Shown here in pieces: positions 1-7,242 of a stretch of DNA of 64,000 nucleotides. Each line of letters begins with the position of its first letter. Position 1 is the stretch's first letter. The notes beneath the pieces were generated by a model. It made no database searches. It had not been told where the DNA came from and saw nothing but the letters and a program-made list of their open reading frames with translations. The DNA comes from Rhodoferax sp. OV413 (GTDB taxonomy: Bacteria; Pseudomonadota; Gammaproteobacteria; Burkholderiales; Burkholderiaceae_C), in assembly GCF_900104385.1 (NCBI RefSeq), contig NZ_FNJA01000001.1:904386-968385 (forward strand). The letters run 5' to 3'. The position numbers were made by a program, and so were the translations under genes.

Positions 1-1038
1 CAGCGGCCGAACGAAGGCCTGCGGATTGCCGAAGAGCGGCTGCTGCCCGGCGAGGAAGAATGCGTGGATTCGATCATCCGCAGCTTCAACCTGCAGATGC
101 GCGCGCTGTGGAAGCCCGGCGGCTTCGAGCGGGGTGGCAACACCAAGACCCAGGGCATCGTGCGCGCCGAGTTCATCGTCCACGACAACCTGCCCCCAGC
201 GCTGCGCCGCGGCATCTATGCACAGCCACGCAGCTACCCGGCCTGGGTACGCTTTTCCGGCCCCGGCCCGTATGTCACGCCGGACATTGACGACGTGGGC
301 TTCATGAGCATCAGCGTCAAGCTGATGGACGTGCCCGGCCCCAAGCTGATGGACGAAGAAAAATTTACGCAAGACATGTTCGGCGTATCGCCGCCCACCT
401 TTGTCACGCCGGACGTGATCGCCAACGCCCAGCTGCAGCTGGAGAGCCTGAAGAACGCGCAGATCTTCTACTTCTTCAACCTGCACCGCCCGCATGTGCT
501 GGACGCCATCATGCAAGGCCTGTGGACCAAGACCCAGAGCAGCCCGCTGGAGGCGCCCTACTTCAGCTGCGTACCCTACTTGCTGGGCGAGGGCCAGGCC
601 ATGCAGTATTCGTTCTGGCCCAAGAGCAAAAAGCGCACGCCGATTCCGCGCCTGCCGCTGCGCCCGCCCGACGACTACCTGCGCCAAGCCATGGTCCAGT
701 CTTTGGCGGACGGCGATGTAGAGCTGGACGTGCGCCTGCAGCTGCAGACCGACGCGCACCTGATGCCCATAGAGAACGCCAGCGTGCTCTGGCCCGAACG
801 CCTGTCGCCCCGCATCTCGGCCGCCACCCTGCGCATTCCGCGCCAGCAGTTCGACTCGCCCGCGCAGATGGAATTCGCCAAGCGCCTGTCCTACAACCCC
901 TGGCACAGCATTACCGAGCACCGGCCGCTGGGCAACCAGAGCCGGGCCCGCAAACGCATGTACTACGAGCTGTCGCAGCTGCGGCACCAGATGAACGCCG
1001 TGCCGCACTTCGAGCCCACGGGGGACGAGTTGTTCTGA
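1..1038 (+). CDS. Catalase-family heme protein, 5' end outside window
   Basis: The frame is open from base 1, so the gene starts upstream; an internal GTG at 64 is not a convincing start. The C-terminal part carries the signature of the catalase-related superfamily: an RxxFxxP-like segment near WVRFSGPGP and, close to the end, NPWHSITEHRPLGNQSRARK followed by a tyrosine-rich helix (MYYELS), which resembles the proximal heme-ligand region of small catalase-like proteins. Family members bind heme and act as peroxidases or on organic hydroperoxides; true catalase activity cannot be claimed without the N-terminal distal histidine, which is not in the window. It ends 5 bases before a palindromic repeat that probably terminates the transcript. 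Confidence 0.8.
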   Translation, partial: QRPNEGLRIAEERLLPGEEECVDSIIRSFNLQMRALWKPGGFERGGNTKTQGIVRAEFIVHDNLPPALRRGIYAQPRSYPAWVRFSGPGPYVTPDIDDVGFMSISVKLMDVPGPKLMDEEKFTQDMFGVSPPTFVTPDVIANAQLQLESLKNAQIFYFFNLHRPHVLDAIMQGLWTKTQSSPLEAPYFSCVPYLLGEGQAMQYSFWPKSKKRTPIPRLPLRPPDDYLRQAMVQSLADGDVELDVRLQLQTDAHLMPIENASVLWPERLSPRISAATLRIPRQQFDSPAQMEFAKRLSYNPWHSITEHRPLGNQSRARKRMYYELSQLRHQMNAVPHFEPTGDELF

Positions 1039-1042
1039 CCCG

Positions 1043-1111
1043 TTTTTATGTGAAAAACAAGCCGCTGGTGCAATCAGCACCTGCGGCAGCCGCTACTCTT
1101 TAGATAGCAAA
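1043..1111 (-). repeat. Palindromic intergenic repeat, copy 1
   Basis: Reverse-orientation copy: AAAACAAGC arm, degenerate GC-rich stem (CTGGTGC / GCACCTG type), then TAGATAGCAAA. It lies between the convergent catalase-like gene and the small membrane-protein gene, the position expected of a bidirectional terminator. Confidence 0.75.
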
Positions 1112-1124
1112 CGGCAGCGCAGGC

Positions 1125-1472
1125 CTAGGCATCTTCCACGCCCAGGGCCGCCAGTCCCAAAGGCAACAGCAGGATGAAGCTGGCGCAGGCTGCGGCCATG
1201 CTGCCGAACAATATGCCGGACGCAATCACCAGGCCGCTGACCGCCAGGCTGCCGGCGACCCGCTCCAGCGGAGTCGGCCGCAACAGCCCCAGCGACACAT
1301 AAAAGCAGCCCAGCACCAGGCCCGCACCCAGCATCCAGCCCAGAGACCACAGCAAGCCGATCAGCAGCGACATCAGCAGCGCCGTGGCAATTGCGATGGC
1401 GGGCGGCGTATATGCCTGCTCCATCAACAAGGTTGTGCGCGACAGCAAGATGGAGCGGGCAAATAAGGGCAT
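1125..1472 (-). CDS. Small hypothetical membrane protein
   Basis: A 115-residue protein composed almost wholly of hydrophobic segments: roughly residues 22-46, 47-65, 72-92 and 93-110 look like transmembrane helices, with a short polar N-terminus. I recognise no family. The start at 1472 is the first ATG of the frame; a second ATG 16 codons later (LLMEQAYTPP) is an equally good candidate because the first 15 residues are not hydrophobic enough to be a signal. It converges with the catalase-like gene. Function unknown; the call rests on frame length and its membrane-protein composition. Confidence 0.5.
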   Translation of the reverse strand: MPLFARSILLSRTTLLMEQAYTPPAIAIATALLMSLLIGLLWSLGWMLGAGLVLGCFYVSLGLLRPTPLERVAGSLAVSGLVIASGILFGSMAAACASFILLLPLGLAALGVEDA

Positions 1473-1681
1473 GGAATTTTCTCCAGAACGGAGCCTGGAT
1501 GATCGGTTGGGTGCCAGCGCCGGGCCGTCAGCCGCCTGGGCCTCTTGCTGTAGGACGCCATCCTGCCTGGCGTCAAGCCCGGCATTTGTGGTCCGGGCCA
1601 GCCGCCCTGCACGGCCTTGTCCTACAGCCAGACCACGGGCGATCGCATTGAATGAAGCTGTACCCTCGGAAAGTCGCCCCC

Positions 1682-2008
1682 ATGACCTTGTATTTTTTGA
1701 AAGAGCTGTATCGCAAAACAGGCGACACCTATGTCACCGACCCGGTAGAAATTACCTGGGTACAGCAGTTGAAGCAGCGTGGCTTGGTCGACGCCGAGAT
1801 CGGCCCACCGGTGCTCACCCAGTACCCGACCAAGCCCGCGCGCTATGCCATCGTGCGCGGCCTGACCGACGCCGGGCAATCAGCGCTGGGCATACCGGCG
1901 TTCCAGCGCCTCTCGTTCTGGCGCCAGATATTCGGCCTGAAACCCACGCCGCTGCCAGGAAATCAACCTAACGGCACGGCGGTAACGGGAAAAAACGCCA
2001 ACCGCTAG
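1682..2008 (+). CDS. Hypothetical protein, about 108 residues
   Basis: The frame opens at an ATG at 1652, but the ATG at 1682 is preceded by GGAAAG at 1668-1673 with 8-base spacing, so I prefer it. The product begins MTLYFLKELYRKTGDTYV and looks like a small winged-helix-like fold (helix, short strand, then a segment rich in turns around RYAIVRGLTDAG), followed by a low-complexity tail rich in N, G and T. I cannot assign a family. It stands alone between the membrane protein and the ParB-like gene. Confidence 0.5.
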   Translation: MTLYFLKELYRKTGDTYVTDPVEITWVQQLKQRGLVDAEIGPPVLTQYPTKPARYAIVRGLTDAGQSALGIPAFQRLSFWRQIFGLKPTPLPGNQPNGTAVTGKNANR

Positions 2009-2159
2009 CCGCCTGCACACGGAGCAGCTGTTCATGCTGGGCATGGCTGGCTGTGCAACGCTGGATGCCCGGCCGGAGCCGCCGCTAGCCAGCCTGTCGG
2101 CCGAAGTGGTCGGGGCTTTTACAATCGCGCCCCGCTTACTGCCCACTCCGCTCCCCAAA

Positions 2160-2939
2160 ATGAATATCACGGTCAACGAAGAATTGCTTGCCTACATCGA
2201 TCCACTGACCCCGGACGAACACGCTGCGCTGGAGCGCAGCATCCTGGCCGAGGGCTGCCGCGACGCCCTGGTGTTGTGGGGCGATGTGCTGGTAGACGGC
2301 CACAACCGCTACGGCATCTGCCAAAAGCACAGCCTGCCCTTCAACACCGTGCAGAACGCCAGCTTCAAGTCGATGGACGACGTGCACCTCTGGATGATCG
2401 ACCAGCACCTGGGCCGCCGCAGCGTGTCCGACTTCCAGCGCGGCGTGCTGGCCCTGCGCAAGAAAGACATCCTGGCCGGCCGCGACCAGCCGGCCAAAGT
2501 CGAAGCCCCCGCCGACACCAGCGGCCCCGCGCCCTGGGAGGAATCCGCTGCCCCCCCCCCGGCCCCCGCCGCCGAACCGGCGCTGACCCGCGAAGCCCTG
2601 GCCAAAGCCGCGCGCATCAGCAGCGCCACCATCAGCCAGATCGAGAAGATCCAGAAGACCGCCACGCCCGAGCTGGTGGCCGCGGTGAAGTCCGGCACCA
2701 TCTCCATCAGCACCGCCGCCACCGTGGCCACGCTGCCCGCCGAGGAACAGCTGGCCGCGGCCGCCGGCGGCAAGAAAGAGCTGCAGCAAGCCGCCCGCCA
2801 GGTGCGCAACGCCAAGGCCGTGGAGCGCACCGAACCCGAGTCGCCCGAAGGCATCATCGCCCGGCTGAAGCAGACCGTGGCCGAGCTGACCGCCGAGAAC
2901 GCGGCACTGCGCGCCCAGCTGGCCGAGCAGATGGCTTGA
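2160..2939 (+). CDS. ParB/Srx-fold domain protein
   Basis: 259 residues from the ATG at 2160; the same frame is open upstream to 2034 but those residues do not resemble the family. Residues about 1-100 match the ParB-like/sulfiredoxin fold: ITVNEELLAYIDPL, then an ALERSILAEG helix, LVLWGDVLVDGHNRY (the DGHNR motif is typical) and a helix containing VSDFQRG. A proline/alanine linker follows, then a helix-turn-helix-like part (LAKAARISSATISQIEKI) and a C-terminal coiled coil ending in AENAALRAQLAEQ. Related proteins are annotated as replication/partition-related in Comamonadaceae, but no ParA or parS is seen, so a chromosomal regulator is more likely than a partition factor. Confidence 0.75.
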   Translation: MNITVNEELLAYIDPLTPDEHAALERSILAEGCRDALVLWGDVLVDGHNRYGICQKHSLPFNTVQNASFKSMDDVHLWMIDQHLGRRSVSDFQRGVLALRKKDILAGRDQPAKVEAPADTSGPAPWEESAAPPPAPAAEPALTREALAKAARISSATISQIEKIQKTATPELVAAVKSGTISISTAATVATLPAEEQLAAAAGGKKELQQAARQVRNAKAVERTEPESPEGIIARLKQTVAELTAENAALRAQLAEQMA

Positions 2940-2944
2940 TGCGA

Positions 2945-3009
2945 ATTTAAGTAAAAACAGGCTCTGGAGCAGGCAGCACCTGCGGCATCAGCTATCAACT
3001 AGATAGCAA
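2945..3009 (-). repeat. Palindromic intergenic repeat, copy 2
   Basis: Reverse orientation: GTAAAAACAGGCTCTGGAGC, stem CAGGCAGCACCTG, then AGCTATCAACTAGATAGCAA. It fills the gap between the convergent parB-like and LysR genes. Confidence 0.85.
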
Positions 3010-3933
3010 CTAGTCCGAACGCCCGGTTTGTCGAAACTGCTGCAGTTGGGCCGATGCCTGCTGCAGCTCCGCCTGCAGCCAGGCCCTGAATGTCTGCAGC
3101 GGCGGCCAGTCGCGGTGCTCTGGGGGGTGGACCAGCCAATAGGCGTCATACGCCTCGGTGCCCAGCGCCAGCGGCGATAGCTGCACCAGGCGGCCGGCGC
3201 GCAGGGCGTCGGCGGCCACCAGCTCGCGGCCCAGGGCGATGCCCAGGCCCTGCTCCGTGGCCTGCAGCATCAGGCCCATGTCGTTGAACACCGCAATCGG
3301 CTGGATGCGCACCCGGTGCCCGGCCAGCGCAAACCAGGCCTCCCAGCATTCGCTGGTTCCCAGCAACGACTCCTGCAACCAACTGACCGGGTCGTTGCCC
3401 GCCAGGCGCTGGGCAATCGCCGGGCAGGCCAGCACCACCTGCTGCGAGTCGATCAGGCACTCGCCCTCCAGCCCACGCCACGGGCCCTTGCCCTGGCGCA
3501 CCGCCGCGTGGAAACCCTCGCGGCCCAGGTCCACCGCCGTTTGCGAGGTGTGCAACTCTACCGATATGCCGGGCTGCAGCGCCCGCCATGCGGCCATGCG
3601 TGGCATCAGCCAGTGCTGGGCAAACGACGGCGACACGGTGATCCGCAGGTGCTGCTGCGCACCCCGCACCGCCAGCGCGCCGGCCCGCGCGCCTTCGTCG
3701 ATCTGCGCCAGCGCCGGCTCCACCGCCCGCAGCAGCGCCGCGCCGGCCGCGTTCAGCACCACCCGCCGGCCGGGCCGGTCAAACACGGCATAGCCGAGCT
3801 GCTGTTCCAGCAGGCGGATCTGCTGGCTGATGGCGCTGTGCGTCAGGTGCAGCTGCTCGCCGGCCGCGCGCAGGTTGCCCAGCGCGGCTACGGCCACAAA
3901 GGTGGGCAAGGTTTGCAAGGGGATACGGGCCAT
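3010..3933 (-). CDS. LysR-family transcriptional regulator (GcvA-like)
   Basis: 307 residues when started at the ATG at 3933 (MARIPLQTLPTFVAVAALGN); the frame is open further upstream to 3996 but the extra 21 residues do not fit the family. Residues 5-65 form the usual winged HTH (NLRAAGEQLHLTHSAISQQI) and the rest is the periplasmic-binding-like effector domain. The ISQQI helix and the FDRPGRRVVLNAAG wing resemble GcvA-type regulators. It is transcribed divergently from a small DUF1127-like gene at 4031, so that gene or itself is the likely target. The effector is unknown. Confidence 0.9.
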   Translation of the reverse strand: MARIPLQTLPTFVAVAALGNLRAAGEQLHLTHSAISQQIRLLEQQLGYAVFDRPGRRVVLNAAGAALLRAVEPALAQIDEGARAGALAVRGAQQHLRITVSPSFAQHWLMPRMAAWRALQPGISVELHTSQTAVDLGREGFHAAVRQGKGPWRGLEGECLIDSQQVVLACPAIAQRLAGNDPVSWLQESLLGTSECWEAWFALAGHRVRIQPIAVFNDMGLMLQATEQGLGIALGRELVAADALRAGRLVQLSPLALGTEAYDAYWLVHPPEHRDWPPLQTFRAWLQAELQQASAQLQQFRQTGRSD

Positions 3934-4030
3934 GCTGGTAAGTATAAGCAACCAACCTTGGCAGAAATGAGCGCTTTTATCGGCTGTGGTGGACACCTAT
4001 GCTTACCAAAACCGCTACCGAGTACCCACT

Positions 4031-4273
4031 ATGGACTACGCCAACGCTTCCGCTCCCACCCAAAACCGCCCGTTCCCCAGCCTGCGCCAGGCTCTGCTGC
4101 AAGCCTGGCGCAGCGCGACCGCCTGGCGGCGCCCCGCCGAGCCGGCGCCGCTGGGCGAACTCGGCGCCCATCTGCTGCGCGACATCGATGTGCCCGGGCG
4201 CATCCCCGGCAAGCTGCGCGAGCAGGTTGAACTGGCCCGCTACGACCGCCGCCAGCAGCACGATAAATATTGA
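4031..4273 (+). CDS. Small DUF1127-like protein
   Basis: 80 residues from ATG 4031; an in-frame GTG at 3986 would add 15 residues. The core WRSATAWRRPAEPAPLGELG followed by HLLRDIDVPGRI resembles DUF1127 proteins, which are short, arginine-rich and have a conserved L..L.dhlLrDIG segment; some family members bind RNA or regulate metabolism. It is divergent from the LysR regulator at 3933. The stop codon lies at the edge of a palindromic repeat. Short length makes the assignment tentative. Confidence 0.6.
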   Translation: MDYANASAPTQNRPFPSLRQALLQAWRSATAWRRPAEPAPLGELGAHLLRDIDVPGRIPGKLREQVELARYDRRQQHDKY

Positions 4274-4328
4274 TAAAACAAGCTCTGGCGCAGGCAGAAC
4301 CTGCGCGAGATGCTACCAAGACAATAGC
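4268..4328 (-). repeat. Palindromic intergenic repeat, copy 3
   Basis: Reverse orientation: GATAAAACAAGCTCTGGCGC, stem GCGCAGG/CCTGCGC with loop CAGAA, then GATGCTACCAAGACAATAGC. It includes the stop codon of the preceding small gene and separates it from the SOS operon. Confidence 0.85.
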
Positions 4329-4372
4329 GCGCTGTGCTCCGGGGTCTATCTGGTCATTTCTTGTGCCATGGC

Positions 4373-4402
4373 TTGCATTACTGTATATTTAAACAGTAAT
4401 TT
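4373..4402 (+). promoter_or_regulatory. Candidate sigma70 promoter overlapping the LexA box
   Basis: TTGCAT at 4373-4378 and TAATTT at 4397-4402 are separated by 18 bases. The LexA-like operator occupies most of the spacer, the classical arrangement for direct repression. The elements are inferred by eye and are weaker evidence than the operator itself. Confidence 0.5.
4381..4396. promoter_or_regulatory. LexA-binding SOS box
   Basis: CTGTATATTTAAACAG matches the CTGT-N8-ACAG consensus of gamma/betaproteobacterial SOS boxes with an AT-rich centre and perfect outer half-sites. It ends 17 bases before the ATG of the radical-SAM gene at 4414, so LexA binding should block transcription of the downstream operon. 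Established knowledge: LexA of beta- and gammaproteobacteria recognises this motif. Inference: the operon is DNA-damage inducible. Confidence 0.85.
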
Positions 4403-4413
4403 TAAAGCACCCC

Positions 4414-5691
4414 ATGGACCTCAATCGCAAGCTCGCCATCCTCGCCGACGCCGCCAAGTACGACGCGTCCTGCGCGTCCAGCGGCACGCTGAAACGCGAC
4501 TCGGTCGGCGGGCGCGGCATAGGCTCGACCGAGGGCGCGGGCATCTGCCACAGCTACGCGCCCGACGGCCGCTGCATCTCGCTGCTGAAGATTTTGCTGA
4601 CCAACTACTGCGTCTACGACTGCCTGTACTGCATCAACCGCGTCAGCAGCAATGTGGACCGGGCGCGCTTTCGCATCGACGAGGTGGTGCAGCTGACGCT
4701 GGACTTCTACCGCCGCAACTGCATCGAAGGCCTGTTCCTCAGCTCCGGCATCATCCGCAGCCCCGATTACACGATGGAGCGCGTGGTCGAAGTGGCCCGC
4801 GTGCTGCGCGAGGAGCACGACTTCCGCGGCTACATCCACCTGAAAACCATCCCCGAAGCCAGCGAAGAGCTGCTGGCCCGCGCCGGCCGCTATGCCGACC
4901 GTCTCAGCATCAATGTCGAGCTGCCGACCAGCGAAAGCCTGCTGGTGCTGGCGCCCGAGAAAGACGGCCAGGCGATCCGCCGCTCCATGGCGCGGCTGCG
5001 CATCCACATCGACGACGCCAAGGCCGGCGCCACACCGCCGCCCGCCACCTCGCAGCCGCGCGTGGCGCCCAAGCGCGCCCGGGCGCCGCGCTTCGCCCCG
5101 GCCGGGCAGAGCACGCAGATGATCGTCGGTGCCGACGCATCCGACGACCGCAGCATCCTGACCACCAGCGCCACGCTGTACGGCGCCTACCAGCTCAAAC
5201 GCGTCTACTACTCGGCCTTCAGCCCGATTCCCGATGCCGCCCGCGGCCTGCCACTGGCCGCGCCGCCGCTGGTGCGCGAGCACCGCCTGTACCAGGCCGA
5301 CTGGCTGATGCGCTTCTACGGCTTTGCCCACGACGAGATCGTCGGCGCCAGCGACGGCATGCTGGCACTCGACATCGACCCCAAGCTGGCCTGGGCGCTG
5401 GCGCACCGCGAACGCTTCCCGGTGGATCTGAACCGTGCACCGCGCGAAATGCTGCTGCGCGTGCCCGGCCTGGGCGTGACCTCGGTGAAGCGCCTGCTCG
5501 CCGCCCGCCGCACCCGCACGCTGCGGGTGGACGACCTGTCGCGGCTGAAGGTGCCGCTGAAGAATGTGCTGCCCTTTATTACCGTGCCCGGTGCCGCGCG
5601 CAATGGGCTGGACGACGCCGATCTGGCGGCCCGGCTGCGGCCGCAACCGCAGCAGCGCTCGTTGTTCGACACGCCGCTGCTCCATGGCTGA
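4414..5691 (+). CDS. DNA modification/repair radical-SAM protein (UDG-linked)
   Basis: 425 residues. The radical-SAM cluster motif CxxxCxxC is at Cys66, Cys70 and Cys73 (CVYDCLYC), followed by the usual barrel elements (GLFLSSGI near 107, YIHLKTIPEAS near 144). A proline/arginine-rich insertion lies at about 203-230, and the C-terminus has a helix-hairpin-helix DNA-binding motif around 350 (VPGLGVTSVKRLLAARR). This matches the uncharacterised family found paired with uracil-DNA-glycosylase-like proteins. The reaction is unknown; the HhH motif and partner point to DNA as substrate. The stop overlaps the next start by 8 bases (ATGGCTGA), so the two are coupled. A LexA box precedes it. Confidence 0.9.
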   Translation: MDLNRKLAILADAAKYDASCASSGTLKRDSVGGRGIGSTEGAGICHSYAPDGRCISLLKILLTNYCVYDCLYCINRVSSNVDRARFRIDEVVQLTLDFYRRNCIEGLFLSSGIIRSPDYTMERVVEVARVLREEHDFRGYIHLKTIPEASEELLARAGRYADRLSINVELPTSESLLVLAPEKDGQAIRRSMARLRIHIDDAKAGATPPPATSQPRVAPKRARAPRFAPAGQSTQMIVGADASDDRSILTTSATLYGAYQLKRVYYSAFSPIPDAARGLPLAAPPLVREHRLYQADWLMRFYGFAHDEIVGASDGMLALDIDPKLAWALAHRERFPVDLNRAPREMLLRVPGLGVTSVKRLLAARRTRTLRVDDLSRLKVPLKNVLPFITVPGAARNGLDDADLAARLRPQPQQRSLFDTPLLHG

Positions 5692-7180
5692 CAGCAGCGC
5701 GCGCACAGTGCAGCTGGTCGGCGAAGACGATGTGCCGGGTTTTCGGGCAGCGGCGCGGCGCTTGCTGGCGCAGGGCGTGGAGCCCGGCCGCATCAGCTGG
5801 CATGTGGCCGGCGCAGCCGAGGGGGATTTGTTTGCGCACAGCCCGGCGGAAGAACCGCCGCCCGATGCAGCAAACAGCGCGGTGCTGAAGCTGCCAGCCT
5901 TCTTCGTCTCGCTGTGCAACCGCACGGCGCTGCATGCCGACCCGTCCCGCTTCGGCCTGCTGTACCGGCTGGCATGGCGCCTGCTGCGCGAGCCGGGCCT
6001 GCGCCACGACCCGCTGGACCCCGACAGGATGCAGGCCGAGCAGATGGCCCGCGTGGTGCGGCGCGACATGCACAAGATGACGGCGTTTGTGCGCTTCCGG
6101 CCGCTGGCCGCACCCACCGACGACGGCTGGGGTGTGACCCACGTGGCCTGGTTCGAGCCCGGGCACCACATCGTCGAGGCCACCGCGCCGTTCTTTGCAC
6201 GGCGCTTTGCGCAGATGCCCTGGGCGATCTTGACGCCCGAGCGCAGCGCGCGCTGGAACGGCCAGCAGCTGGCCTTCGGCCCCGGCGCGCAGAAGTCCGA
6301 TGCGCCGCCGGCCGATGCGAATGAACGCCTGTGGCTCACCTACTATGAAAACATCTTCAACCCGGCGCGGCTCAAGCTGGCGATGATGCACAAGGAGATG
6401 CCGCGCCGCTACTGGAAGAACCTGCCCGAGGCGGTATTGATCCAGCCGCTGACGGCACTCTCGGCCCAGCGCAGCGGCCAGATGGTCGAGCAAGGCGCCA
6501 GCGAGCCAGCCCACCGCCGCCCTGCTGCGTCGATAGCGCTGCGGCTGGACCAGCGGCCGGAAGTGGTGGAAGCCCCGGGCACCCTGGCCGCGCTGCGCCA
6601 GGCCACCGAACGCTGCCGCGCCTGCCCCATCGGCCAGTTTGCCACCCAGGCGGTGCACGGCGAAGGCCCGGTGGACGCGCAGCTGATGCTGGTCGGCGAG
6701 CAGCCGGGCGACCAAGAAGACCTGCGCGGCCGACCCTTCATCGGCCCGGCCGGCCAACTGCTGGACCGCGCGCTGGCCCAGCTGGGCCTGCCGCGGGCGG
6801 CGCTGTACCTGACGAATGCGGTCAAGCATTTCAAGTTCGAGCCGCGCGGCAAGCGGCGCATCCACAAAACCGCGGCGCAGCAAGAGGCCGCCGCCTGCCT
6901 GGACTGGCTGGACCACGAGATCGCCTTGGTGCGGCCGGCCGCGGCCGTGGCCCTCGGCAGCACCGCCGCGCGCGCCCTGCTGGGCCGGCCGGTGGCCGTG
7001 GCCAGCGAACGCGGCCAGTGGCTGATGCGCGACGACGGCCTGCGCGTGCTGGTCACCCTGCACCCGGCCGCGCTGCTGCGCATGGACAGCCGCGACTTCG
7101 ACGCCGCGTTTTCTGCCTGGCTGGACGACCTGGGCAAGGCAGCAAATTTCAACATCAGCCCTGCAGCGCAGGATTTATAA
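5684..7180 (+). CDS. udgX: UdgX-family uracil-DNA binding protein fused to radical-SAM-partner domain
   Basis: 498 residues from ATG 5684 (the frame is open upstream inside the radical-SAM gene). Residues about 1-270 match the 'probable DNA metabolism' domain that accompanies the radical-SAM partner (LYRLAWRLLREPGLRHDPLD, then a WFEPGHHIVEATAPFFARRF segment). Residues about 305-490 are a family-4-like uracil-DNA glycosylase with GEQPGDQED near 339, and the KRRIH loop at 390-394. In mycobacterial UdgX the histidine of that loop forms a covalent bond with the abasic sugar after uracil excision; His394 is the equivalent here. Cysteines of the CRACPIG segment near 310 fit the 4Fe-4S site. The stop codon TAA lies inside a palindromic repeat. 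Confidence 0.9.
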   Translation: MADSSARTVQLVGEDDVPGFRAAARRLLAQGVEPGRISWHVAGAAEGDLFAHSPAEEPPPDAANSAVLKLPAFFVSLCNRTALHADPSRFGLLYRLAWRLLREPGLRHDPLDPDRMQAEQMARVVRRDMHKMTAFVRFRPLAAPTDDGWGVTHVAWFEPGHHIVEATAPFFARRFAQMPWAILTPERSARWNGQQLAFGPGAQKSDAPPADANERLWLTYYENIFNPARLKLAMMHKEMPRRYWKNLPEAVLIQPLTALSAQRSGQMVEQGASEPAHRRPAASIALRLDQRPEVVEAPGTLAALRQATERCRACPIGQFATQAVHGEGPVDAQLMLVGEQPGDQEDLRGRPFIGPAGQLLDRALAQLGLPRAALYLTNAVKHFKFEPRGKRRIHKTAAQQEAAACLDWLDHEIALVRPAAAVALGSTAARALLGRPVAVASERGQWLMRDDGLRVLVTLHPAALLRMDSRDFDAAFSAWLDDLGKAANFNISPAAQDL

Positions 7181-7238
7181 AAAACAGGCCTCCAGCGCAG
7201 GCAGCACCTGCACTAGAAGCTATTGATTCAATAGCAAA
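7174..7238 (-). repeat. Palindromic intergenic repeat, copy 4
   Basis: Reverse orientation: TTTATAAAAAACAGGCCTCC, stem GCGCAGG..CCTGCAC, then AGAAGCTATTGATTCAATAGCAAA. It contains the udgX stop codon and ends 4 bases before the convergent dehydrogenase stop. Confidence 0.9.
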
Positions 7239-7242
7239 TCAT

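Noticed and set aside
2160-2939. Evidence that the window is plasmid-borne
   Set aside because: A single ParB-like gene lacks ParA, parS or replication genes, and secB, gpsA, gpmA and flhDC indicate a chromosome.
4402-6339. 645-codon antisense frame opposite the radical-SAM/UdgX genes
   Set aside because: Shadow frame; the plus-strand proteins have convincing motifs and the LexA box points to plus-strand transcription.
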